43,579 nt of DNA from an uncultured Blautia sp. (GTDB lineage Bacteria > Bacillota > Clostridia > Lachnospirales > Lachnospiraceae): contig CAKRMK010000027.1 of assembly GCA_934364795.1 (NCBI GenBank), forward strand, positions 1 to 43,579. Direction: 5' to 3'. A program made the position numbers and the translations under genes. Position 1 is the stretch's first letter, and each line of letters opens with the position of its first letter. The notes beneath the pieces were generated by a model. It was not told the DNA's origin and did not search any database. It saw only the letters and a program-made list of their open reading frames with translations. Below, piece by piece: positions 23,514 through 30,430 of the stretch.

Positions 23514-24569
23514 ATGGTGAGAAGTCGCAGTTTTATTGCAACACCACCAGGGGCAACAATAAAAGAGCAGCTTATTGACAGAGGAATGAGTCAGAAAGAG
23601 TTTGCAGCCAGGATGGATATGTCAGAGAAGCATATTAGCCGACTGGTAAATGGAGAAGTACATCTGACGCCAGAAGTAGCTGTCAGATTAGAAGTAGTTT
23701 TGGGAGTACCGGCAAAGTTTTGGTGTAATCTTGAGGCAATCTACAGGGAGAAGTTAATTAAAGTTCAGGATGAAAAGGCAATGGATGCTGATGAAAGCCT
23801 GGCAAAAAAGTTTCCCTATAATGAAATGGTGAAACTTGGATGGGTTTCAGAAACAAGAAATTCAAAAGAGAAAGTAATAAACTTAAGACGATATTTTGAA
23901 GTGGTTGAACTCTCATTGTTGGAGAATAGCCAGATCACGAGAATTGCATGCAGAAGACTGGCCATAACAGAAAAGGGAGATTTGGCATTACTCGCCTGGG
24001 CGCAGGAAGCGAGATTACAGGCAAGGAATATTGAAACTTCTGCTATTAATATTAAGCGGTTAATTAGTAATGTATCTGAAATTCGGCGAATGACTTTATC
24101 TGAACCAGAAGAATTTTGTCCGATGCTTAAGCAGATATTGGCAGAGTGTGGAATTGCACTTGTTTTTTTACCCCATTTAAAAGGTTCTTTTCTTCAGGGG
24201 GCTTCGTTTATGGAAGGAAATAAAATTGTAGTTGGCCTGACAACAAGAGGAAAAGATGCAGATAAATTTTGGTTCAGTTTGTTTCATGAATTGGCACATA
24301 TAATATTAGGGCATATTGGCCAAAGCGGCGGAACTACAGAAAATGATGAGGAAGCAGCGGATGCATGGGCAAGAGATACGCTCATTTCCAGAGAAAGCTT
24401 TGATGAGTTTCAGAAAAATGGTGATTATTCTGTGGAAGGCGTCAGTAATTTTGCAAGGAGAATAGGTGTAGCAGCGGGAATTGTAGTAGGAAGGTTGCAG
24501 AATGAAGGGTGTATAAAGTATAATAGTACATTGAATGAACTTAAAGAAAAGTATGAAATTACAGGGTAG
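23514..24569 (+). CDS. HigA-like antitoxin fused to an ImmA/IrrE (M78) metallopeptidase domain
   Basis: This 351-residue protein is far longer than a usual HigA (about 100 residues). Residues 1-80 are a HigA-type XRE helix-turn-helix (PPGATIKEQLIDRGMSQKEF, then MSEKHISRLVNG). The C-terminal half is an ImmA/IrrE-like peptidase with the zinc motif HELAH (His258, Glu259, His262) and a likely third ligand in ENDEEAADAWA (about 276-286). The DNA-binding part should neutralise the toxin and repress the operon. The peptidase part may cut a regulator or the antitoxin itself under stress, as in phage and ICE regulators. It lies 25 bp after the toxin gene with an AGGAGG site. Confidence 0.85.
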   Translation: MVRSRSFIATPPGATIKEQLIDRGMSQKEFAARMDMSEKHISRLVNGEVHLTPEVAVRLEVVLGVPAKFWCNLEAIYREKLIKVQDEKAMDADESLAKKFPYNEMVKLGWVSETRNSKEKVINLRRYFEVVELSLLENSQITRIACRRLAITEKGDLALLAWAQEARLQARNIETSAINIKRLISNVSEIRRMTLSEPEEFCPMLKQILAECGIALVFLPHLKGSFLQGASFMEGNKIVVGLTTRGKDADKFWFSLFHELAHIILGHIGQSGGTTENDEEAADAWARDTLISRESFDEFQKNGDYSVEGVSNFARRIGVAAGIVVGRLQNEGCIKYNSTLNELKEKYEITG

Positions 24570-24708
24570 AATATAAATATTGAAAAAGCATTGTTCGAAA
24601 TATTTTGAAATTACATTTTTAACTCCTGCAGCGTTTAAACGGGATGGAAGCTTAACGAGATATTGCAAGGCGCAACGCAGGAATAGCATTTGAAAGGAGA
24701 CAATTATC

Positions 24709-25929
24709 ATGAATTTACAACATATTTTTGAAGCAACTGATTTTGTCCATGCCAGTGGCACCAAGGAAGAAATGAAGGTTGCAGAGTTTTTGAAGTCACA
24801 GTGTGAGGAACTTGGTGTTTCTGCTCACATTGAGGGATTTCGGGTGGCTATGGGAGATATTGAATCTGTTCATCTTTTTGCAGACGGACAGGAAATTCCA
24901 AGCAAGGCGCTTAGCTGTTGTGGAAGCGGCGTGGTAGAGGGCGAGCTTTATTATATGCCATCTATTGATCCGGTTTCTCTGGCTGGGGCAAAGGATAAAA
25001 TCGTGCTTCTTGATCAGGGAGTAGGATTTTTTACGTATCATGATCTGATGGAAGCGGGAGTGAAAGGGCTTATTTTCCAGTATGGAAATATTCACTATGC
25101 AAATGAAGACATCGACCAGAGAGATTTGCGGGAAGCTGCTGTTGGTGAAGAACGGAAAGTGCTTTGTGCAATGGTTAATTCCAGACAGGCAATCCAGCTT
25201 GTAAAAAATAAAGTAAAACAGATTCGCCTGGAAATTTCCCAGAGAGAATATGACGGGGAATCTCATAATGTAATTGCAGAGCTTCCAGGTAAAAGGGACG
25301 AATATATTGTACTTAGTGCACACTATGATTCTACCTCTTTATCTCACGGCGCCTATGATAATATGAGTGGCTGTGCCGGGCTGCTTGGAGTTATGGAGCA
25401 GCTGAAAGAGAAGGAATTAAATTATGGCCTGCGATTTGTATTCTGTGGAAGTGAGGAACGAGGCCTGTTAGGCTCCAAGGCTTATGTAAGGGATCATGAG
25501 GAAGAACTGGGAAAAATGGCAATGAATATAAATCTTGATATGATTGGTACATATATGGGAAAATTCATAGCCTGCGTTTCAGCAGAAGAAAAGCTTTCCC
25601 ATTATATTTCTTATATGGCAGCAGAAGTAGGTTTCCCGGTAGAATCTAAGACCGGTGTTTATTCCAGTGATTCCACACCGTTTGCGGATAAAAATGTTCC
25701 GGCAGTTTCTTTTGCCCGGATTGCAAGCGGGAATGTGGCTCCGATACATTGCCGGTATGATCTGATGGATGTAATGTCTATGGAACAGCTGCAAAAAGAT
25801 ATTGATTTTCTGGTTAAGTTTACCGAGCGCTTTGCAAATGCGGCAGTTTGCCCGGTTTCCAGGGAAATTCCGGAAAAGATTAAAAAAGAGCTGGATGAGT
25901 ACCTTTTCAGAAAGAGAAAAGAGCAGTAA
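24709..25929 (+). CDS. M28-family aminopeptidase
   Basis: This 406-residue zinc peptidase has all five M28 metal ligands or catalytic residues visible: His205 and Asp207 in SAHYDST, Asp217 in GAYDNMSG, Glu249/Glu250 in GSEERGLLGS, Asp277 in NLDMIG and His347 in APIHCRYD. A PA-like insert occupies about 75-165. It would remove N-terminal amino acids from peptides. No signal peptide or membrane anchor, so it is probably cytosolic. The start is supported by AAAGGAG 9 bp upstream. It appears to be a single-gene unit flanked by the TA operon and a mobile-element fragment; no partner gene is evident. Confidence 0.88.
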   Translation: MNLQHIFEATDFVHASGTKEEMKVAEFLKSQCEELGVSAHIEGFRVAMGDIESVHLFADGQEIPSKALSCCGSGVVEGELYYMPSIDPVSLAGAKDKIVLLDQGVGFFTYHDLMEAGVKGLIFQYGNIHYANEDIDQRDLREAAVGEERKVLCAMVNSRQAIQLVKNKVKQIRLEISQREYDGESHNVIAELPGKRDEYIVLSAHYDSTSLSHGAYDNMSGCAGLLGVMEQLKEKELNYGLRFVFCGSEERGLLGSKAYVRDHEEELGKMAMNINLDMIGTYMGKFIACVSAEEKLSHYISYMAAEVGFPVESKTGVYSSDSTPFADKNVPAVSFARIASGNVAPIHCRYDLMDVMSMEQLQKDIDFLVKFTERFANAAVCPVSREIPEKIKKELDEYLFRKRKEQ

Positions 25930-25972
25930 AAGCAGAGGAGCAAAGTAGTATAAAATGGCTTTAAGATTAGAG

Positions 25973-26050
25973 ATTGCCTTCAAAAATCATTTCCGTAAAG
26001 TGGGGCGTGCAGATTGCAGAAAGCCTTTTGAGGGCATGCTCTAAGGCAAT
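25973..26050. mobile_element. Short rearranged derivative of the MITE-like element
   Basis: This 78-bp stretch contains the left end (TTCAAAAATCATTTCC), the inverted internal segment AAAGTGGGGCGTGCAGATTG and the right end GCAGAAAGCCTTTTGAGGGC, ending CATGCTCTAA. ATTGCCTT and AAGGCAAT at its borders form an extra inverted repeat. It arose by internal deletion and inversion of the 160-bp form (inference). Confidence 0.65.
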
Positions 26051-26091
26051 AGCCACAGTAATAAAGTTTGAAAAAAGGAATTTAGAAATGC

Positions 26092-26685
26092 ATGGATATA
26101 AATGAAACACGGTGGGATAAACTTCTGAAGATCAAAACCAGCGGCAGGGACGATTCCCACTCGGATCAATACCGTTATCCTTATGAGCCAACTCCATATT
26201 CCGTGTTGGAACGTCTGGCAAACAGTGGATATATCCGCAAAAATAATGTGCTTTTGGACTACGGCTGCGGCAAAGGGCGGGTGGATCTTTTTATGTCTTA
26301 CCAGACAAGGTGCCGGACAATTGGAATTGAGTATGATGAGCGGATATTTGAAGCGGCATGTGAAAATAAAAAGAACGGAATTTCCGGTGCGAGGACGGAT
26401 TTTCTGTTGGAAAAAGCGGAAGATTATTCAGTGCCAAAAGAGGTGGACAGAGTGTTTTTCTTTAATCCTTTTTCGCTTGAAATCCTGCGAAAAGTGATTG
26501 CTGCACTGACAGATTCCTGTTATGAAAATCCCCGGGAAGTATTGTTGTTTTTTTACTATCCACAGGACGAATACATTTCTTATCTGATGACAGTGGATGA
26601 GCTGATGTTTGTGGATGAAATTGATTGCCGTGATTTATTTGATGGAGAAAATCCAAGAGAGCGGATTGTGATTTTTGAAGTTTGA
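26092..26685 (+). CDS. Class I SAM-dependent methyltransferase
   Basis: This 197-residue protein has motif I LLDYGCGKGRVD (about 54-65), motif II TIGIEYDERIFEAA with the acidic ribose-binding residue, and a motif IV-like FFFNPFS (about 123-129). It resembles small stand-alone methyltransferases of Firmicutes with no known substrate. The NPFS form is reminiscent of methylases that act on nitrogen atoms, but this is not decisive. AAAAAAGGAA lies before the ATG. It faces the acyltransferase gene across a shared hairpin region. Confidence 0.8.
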   Translation: MDINETRWDKLLKIKTSGRDDSHSDQYRYPYEPTPYSVLERLANSGYIRKNNVLLDYGCGKGRVDLFMSYQTRCRTIGIEYDERIFEAACENKKNGISGARTDFLLEKAEDYSVPKEVDRVFFFNPFSLEILRKVIAALTDSCYENPREVLLFFYYPQDEYISYLMTVDELMFVDEIDCRDLFDGENPRERIVIFEV

Positions 26686-26696
26686 TACCAGAGCCT

Positions 26697-26800
26697 TCCC
26701 CAAAAATCATTACTGCAATCTGCTGCACGCACCACTTGGGTTATATTTTGCCCGAATGAGATTGTTGTAATTTGCTCTGACAATCTCGTTCGGGTAATTC
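26697..26800. repeat. MITE-like fragment acting as hairpin between convergent genes
   Basis: It contains AAAAATCATT, CAATCTGC, CACGC-CCACTT and TATATTTTGCCCGAAT in the same order as the left half of the 160-bp element. Its second half forms a strong stem, CCCGAATGAGATTGT with ACAATCTCGTTCGGG (26751-26794). Between two convergent genes this can end transcription from both sides. Confidence 0.65.
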
Positions 26801-26816
26801 TATTTCACGGAAAATT

Positions 26817-27845
26817 TTATTTCGCAGAAGAACAAAAACATCTTTTCAAAAATGTGGTAAACCTGTATTCTATCAGTTCATAAGATACCAGTGACAACGC
26901 CAGTGTAAGAAGTATGGTAGCAACCAAACCTAATATCTGAAGCGGCAAAGCCCATCCGGCGGCAATTGCTTTGAACAGGGCAGTTGTGAAATATTCAATT
27001 AAATATATAGAATAAGATGCGTTTCCAAGCTTTACCGTAAAAGATGGAAATGTGGTGTTTTCGAAACATAATAAGCAGGATAAAAAGAACAATGCAGCTG
27101 GAATACCCAGGCAGAAACTACGGTGTATGTTCTGGGAAATGCCCACATTAAACAGCATCCAGAACAGACTGCAAAGTGTAATTCCTTTCAATATCATATC
27201 ATGAATCACAATTTTTTTCTTTTGAATCCAGGTAAAAATATAAAAAGTAATAATTCCAAAAACAAATTCCAACAAGTATAAATTCGAATAATATTCCCAG
27301 TAAAAATTATTATTCCGGTTCCATAACTGACCAGATAAAACAAAAAATATGAGGACGAGTGACGTTATAAGTCCTCTGTATTTGTGGGACAGATGGAGTG
27401 CCAAAAAGAAAATTACATAAAACAGGATTTCATAATTTAAAGTCCAGCCCAACCCTAAAATCGGTGTGTTATAGCCCTTACTGTTTGAGAAAGGAATAAA
27501 AAATAAGGATTTCAGAAGATACTCCGGTGTAGCTTCACTCATAACAGAAAGTGACGGTAAAATCGTGATCAGAACATACATGGCAAGGCTGCTTAACCAG
27601 TATAAGGGAATGATGCGAATGAGTCTTTTTCGGAAAAAGCAATTGGAAGAGTCAGGCTTCCTGGTACTGTACATGATAACGAATCCGCTGATAATATTAA
27701 AGATTTCCACGGCAAAATATCCATGCTGGCCGACCATGCTGCTGTGATAAATCAGGACGCAAAGGGAGGCAAACAGACGGATAATCTGTATAATTTGAAT
27801 TTGTCCCTGACCGGGAGGGGAGGGTGAAGTAATTTTATTTTCCAT
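26817..27845 (-). CDS. Acyltransferase 3 family membrane protein (OafA-like)
   Basis: This 342-residue protein has about ten membrane segments and the family start IQIIRLFASLCVLIYHSSMV, where the Arg and His are the conserved catalytic-region residues. A second signature is FFRKRLIRIIPLYWLSS with its conserved Arg residues. Such enzymes move acetyl or other acyl groups from the cytosol onto surface sugars or peptidoglycan. It is the only gene on this strand in the area and has no neighbouring glycan-synthesis genes, so the acceptor is unknown. AAAGGAT stands upstream of the start on the minus strand. Confidence 0.85.
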   Translation of the reverse strand: MENKITSPSPPGQGQIQIIQIIRLFASLCVLIYHSSMVGQHGYFAVEIFNIISGFVIMYSTRKPDSSNCFFRKRLIRIIPLYWLSSLAMYVLITILPSLSVMSEATPEYLLKSLFFIPFSNSKGYNTPILGLGWTLNYEILFYVIFFLALHLSHKYRGLITSLVLIFFVLSGQLWNRNNNFYWEYYSNLYLLEFVFGIITFYIFTWIQKKKIVIHDMILKGITLCSLFWMLFNVGISQNIHRSFCLGIPAALFFLSCLLCFENTTFPSFTVKLGNASYSIYLIEYFTTALFKAIAAGWALPLQILGLVATILLTLALSLVSYELIEYRFTTFLKRCFCSSAK

Positions 27846-28028
27846 ATAGATATCCTTTGAATATATTTATTTGCTTATTATTTTAAGCCGAGAGCACTGA
27901 AAAATTTATTTCTGATTTCTGCAATTTGTATGCGGTACATTTTATGGTTATTATACAAGATTGAAAAGTAAGATTCCAGGTGTTTTTATTGAAATTTAGA
28001 ACTGGAAAATTTATAATATAGGTATTTT

Positions 28029-28085
28029 AGAGCACATTTGAAAATGGCTTTTTGCAGGATGTGCAGATTACAGGAATAATTTTGG
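28029..28085. mobile_element. MITE-like element end fragment
   Basis: TAGAGCACATTTGAAAATGG then CTTTTTGCAGGATGTGC match the right end of the 160-bp element read on the minus strand (TAGAGCGTGTTTGAAAAAGG, then CTTTCTGCAAGATGTGC). Only one end is left, between the divergent acyltransferase and HD-hydrolase genes. Confidence 0.6.
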
Positions 28086-28113
28086 CAGCGAAGAAGCATA
28101 TAAGGGGGCAAAA

Positions 28114-28659
28114 ATGAGTTATATAACTACATATACAAGAAAACATTTTGATCCTGTTCACCCGGACAAAGAGCTGATCTGCATTCAGGACATTGCTCAT
28201 GCACTGTCTATGATCTGTCGGGGAAACGGTCATGTAAGTACATTCTGGTCTGTTGGGGAACATTGTATTTGCTGTGCGAAGGAGGCTCTTGGAAGAGGAT
28301 ATTCCAACCGTCTGGCACTTGCCTGTCTTCTTCACGATGCAAGCGAATGTTATATGTCAGATGTTCCAAGGCCCTTGAAGCAGGAAATGGAAACATATAA
28401 AGCTATAGAAAATCGTTTGCTGCAGGTTATTTATCAGAAGTTTCTTGGAAGTGGACTTACAGAGGAAGAAGAACGTTTGCTGAAAGAAATTGACGATGAT
28501 TTACTGTGGTATGACCTGGATGTACTTCTGGAAGAGAAGCAGACAGGGGAGCCGCCGAAGCTGCACTTTAAGCTGGATTATACAGTGCGGCCATTTCGGG
28601 AAGTGGAGAAGGAGTATTTAGAGCTGTTTGAGAGAATCCGAAATATGAGAAAAAAGTAA
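28114..28659 (+). CDS. HD-domain phosphohydrolase (YfbR-like)
   Basis: This 181-residue protein has the HD metal site spread over SVGEHCICC (His50), CLLHDASECYMSDVPRPLK (His74-Asp75, Glu78) and a later acidic cluster EIDDDLLWYDLD. This pattern is found in YfbR-like 5'-deoxynucleotidases and related small HD enzymes that release phosphate from nucleotides. AAGGGGGCAAAA precedes the ATG. The small gene 16 bp downstream is probably co-transcribed. The exact nucleotide substrate is not evident. Confidence 0.82.
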   Translation: MSYITTYTRKHFDPVHPDKELICIQDIAHALSMICRGNGHVSTFWSVGEHCICCAKEALGRGYSNRLALACLLHDASECYMSDVPRPLKQEMETYKAIENRLLQVIYQKFLGSGLTEEEERLLKEIDDDLLWYDLDVLLEEKQTGEPPKLHFKLDYTVRPFREVEKEYLELFERIRNMRKK

Positions 28660-28675
28660 CAGGACAGGAGAAATT

Positions 28676-28903
28676 GTGCAGGTAATGGTTTATAAAGTAA
28701 AGGAAATCCAGGAGGATCTTGATTTCGGCTGCGAGGAAAGAAGTGAAGATTCTCCGGTTATGGCTATTGTGCTTTTGACGGGAGAGGACGGCAGGGAGAA
28801 GAGGACACGGCAGGAGGACCAGCTTCTTTATGCACGGAATATTGATGTTGGAGACAGCGTTGTATTTGATGAAAATGGTCAATTGAAGAAAATAATTAAA
28901 TAG
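28676..28903 (+). CDS. Small conserved-looking hypothetical protein
   Basis: This 75-residue protein starts with GTG, 5 bp after GGACAGGAG; an ATG three codons later is too far from that site. It has mixed charge (EERSEDSP, GREKRTRQEDQ) and ends VGDSVVFDENGQLKKIIK, which looks like a small beta-barrel. No cysteines beyond one, no membrane segment, no family recognised. Its closeness to the HD hydrolase suggests co-expression. Confidence 0.65.
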   Translation: MQVMVYKVKEIQEDLDFGCEERSEDSPVMAIVLLTGEDGREKRTRQEDQLLYARNIDVGDSVVFDENGQLKKIIK

Positions 28904-28995
28904 TCCCTTGCCACTGATATTAAGTTATAAACTATAAATGAGCAAATACAAAAAAGTACACAAAATCTATAGTTGATTGTACGTGCTATACAAAC

Positions 28996-29019
28996 ACTAT
29001 ACTGCTGTTCGCATATAGT
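28996..29019. promoter_or_regulatory. Inverted repeat upstream of the LytTR regulator
   Basis: ACTATA (28996-29001) and TATAGT (29014-29019) form a dyad with a 12-bp centre, 51 bp before the regulator's start. Upstream lie CTATAGTTGATTGTAC-type sequences. LytTR proteins bind direct repeats, so this could be an autoregulatory region, but I cannot fix a promoter. Confidence 0.4.
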
Positions 29020-29069
29020 GGATTTAATTGTTCATTTATAATTTACGGAAATTCACGGAGGAATAAAAA

Positions 29070-29810
29070 GTGAACCAGGAGATAAAAATTGCAGTTTGCG
29101 ATGACCTTGCAGAAGATCGGAAAAAAATCGTCATGCTGCTTTCGGAATATACAGATAAAAATAATTTATATGTGAAAGTTGAAGAATTTACCTCCGGGGA
29201 GGCATTTTTATCCTCTGATACATCAGCGTATTCGCTGGTTTTCATGGATATTTTTATGGATGGCATTAATGGAATGGAGACGGCGAAAGAGCTGATCTCC
29301 CGGAACAGCCGGGTCCAGATTGTGTTTGAAAGTACCAGCACGGAGTTCGCAGCAGAAGCTTTTGATATTGAGGCGTTGCATTATATTGTGAAACCTGTAG
29401 GGAAAGAAAAATTATTCAATATTCTGGATCGTTTTTTTGACAGTGTGTATTCTCTTCGAACTGTAAATGTGAAAGTGGGACGCCTGGAAGAAAGTGTTTA
29501 TATTTCAGATATTTTATATGCAGAAGCAGATGGAAAAAGGGCAAAGCTTCATACCAAGAAAGGGGTTATGGATGTTTCCATGTCAGTGGCAGAGCTTGTG
29601 GAGATACTGCCTGCAAATGAATTTTGCAGACCTATACGCTGGGCACTGGTTTCTATGAGGGAAATTGTGGCCTTGCCTACAGATGTGCTGAAGCTTTCCG
29701 ATAAAACAGAAATTCCTATCAGCCGCCTGAAACGCAAGGAAATTCAGGAAACTTTTGCAAATTATAGCTGGAGAAGTACAAGACGGAGACTTCGGGGAGG
29801 AATTTATTGA
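29070..29810 (+). CDS. LytTR-family response regulator without partner kinase
   Basis: This 246-residue regulator has a receiver with acidic pocket VCDD (Asp11, Asp12), phospho-acceptor Asp60 (LVFMDIFMDG) and Lys108 (YIVKPV). A LytTR DNA-binding domain follows at about 137-246 (ILYAEADGKRAKLHTKKGV, then EFCRPIRWALVS and FPISRLKRKE-like end). It starts with GTG, 9 bp after CACGGAGGA. No histidine kinase is next to it, so it is an orphan; a receiver-like protein and an alkylsulfatase lie downstream. Such regulators often control secreted products or peptides. Confidence 0.88.
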   Translation: MNQEIKIAVCDDLAEDRKKIVMLLSEYTDKNNLYVKVEEFTSGEAFLSSDTSAYSLVFMDIFMDGINGMETAKELISRNSRVQIVFESTSTEFAAEAFDIEALHYIVKPVGKEKLFNILDRFFDSVYSLRTVNVKVGRLEESVYISDILYAEADGKRAKLHTKKGVMDVSMSVAELVEILPANEFCRPIRWALVSMREIVALPTDVLKLSDKTEIPISRLKRKEIQETFANYSWRSTRRRLRGGIY

Positions 29811-29895
29811 TTTTATTGCAGTTGTAAGCTTTGGCCTAACCTGCTTTAGTATCGGATATACATTAGGTAAGGATAATCATAAATCACAAAAGTAA
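29806..29895 (+). CDS. Holin-toxin-like mini-gene lacking a standard start codon
   Basis: A 29-codon frame reads IDFIAVVSFGLTCFSIGY, then TLGKDNHKSQK: one membrane helix and a charged tail, as in the small putative holin-like toxins of Lachnospiraceae type I toxin-antitoxin loci. At the expected start position stands ATT (29806), 5 bp after GGGGAGGA; there is no ATG, GTG or TTG giving a normal product. It overlaps the stop codon of the LytTR gene. Either ATT is used, as for infC, or the toxin was disabled by an ATG-to-ATT change. Family identity is from memory, not a search. Confidence 0.5.
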   Translation: MDFIAVVSFGLTCFSIGYTLGKDNHKSQK

Positions 29896-30055
29896 CCGCC
29901 CAAGCGCCCAAACTGTGCGATTACCTAAATGAAAACGAATGGGGCTAACCGTCTATCGGTAGTACTCTACTTACACTTAATTCCGCAAGCTTGCATTTCA
30001 TTCCCCGAATCAGAAAACACCCTCCTATTTTGTTAAAATAACCTTAACGAAAGCA
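29896..30055. other. Structured intergenic region downstream of the mini-toxin
   Basis: GTAACCGC (29891-29898) and GCGATTAC form a hairpin around CCAAGCGCCCAAACTGT, and CCGTCTATCGG forms another at about 29950. In type I toxin loci such 3' regions hold the toxin terminator and an antisense RNA on the other strand. I could not find a convincing antisense promoter, so this remains a suggestion. Confidence 0.4.
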
Positions 30056-30070
30056 GTGGAGGTAGAGCCT

Positions 30071-30430
30071 ATGTGTATTGCGATTTACAGCACAGCAGTA
30101 GATTTTACAGAGATACAGTCTTATCTGTGTGATTTTCGGTTAAGTCATTTTGACAGAACAGAAAAACTGATTCCTGCATTATCAGATCATTCTTTTACGG
30201 CCGCTTTTGTGGCAATGGGAAATGCTGCCGGGATGGAAGCTGTGATTGCAATACGAAGAGCAGATTACAGGTTGCCGGTGGCATGGTTTTCCAATGACAG
30301 GGATTTTGCTGCACAGGCATATCGGCTGAATATAGAATATTTTACGGTGATTCCTCTAAGTGCCAGAAAGATTCAGGAGGCGCTGAAACGCTGCAGAATA
30401 CAGGAAAAAACAGGAGGAAGAAGCGTATGA
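30071..30430 (+). CDS. Degenerate receiver-like protein coupled to the alkylsulfatase
   Basis: This 119-residue protein starts at ATG 30071, 7 bp after GTGGAGGT; a GTG at 30056 lies before that site. The overall pattern resembles a CheY-type receiver: strand CIAIYS, a middle strand FTAAFVAMG, then VAWFSNDRDFAAQAYRLNIE and FTVIPLSARKIQEALKRC, which parallels the switch Thr/Ser and Lys-Pro end of LytTR receivers. The acidic pocket and phospho-acceptor Asp are absent and the Lys is Ile, so it should not be phosphorylated. There is no DNA-binding domain. Its stop overlaps the sulfatase start as ATGA. It may be a pseudo-receiver partner of the LytTR regulator upstream. Confidence 0.6.
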   Translation: MCIAIYSTAVDFTEIQSYLCDFRLSHFDRTEKLIPALSDHSFTAAFVAMGNAAGMEAVIAIRRADYRLPVAWFSNDRDFAAQAYRLNIEYFTVIPLSARKIQEALKRCRIQEKTGGRSV

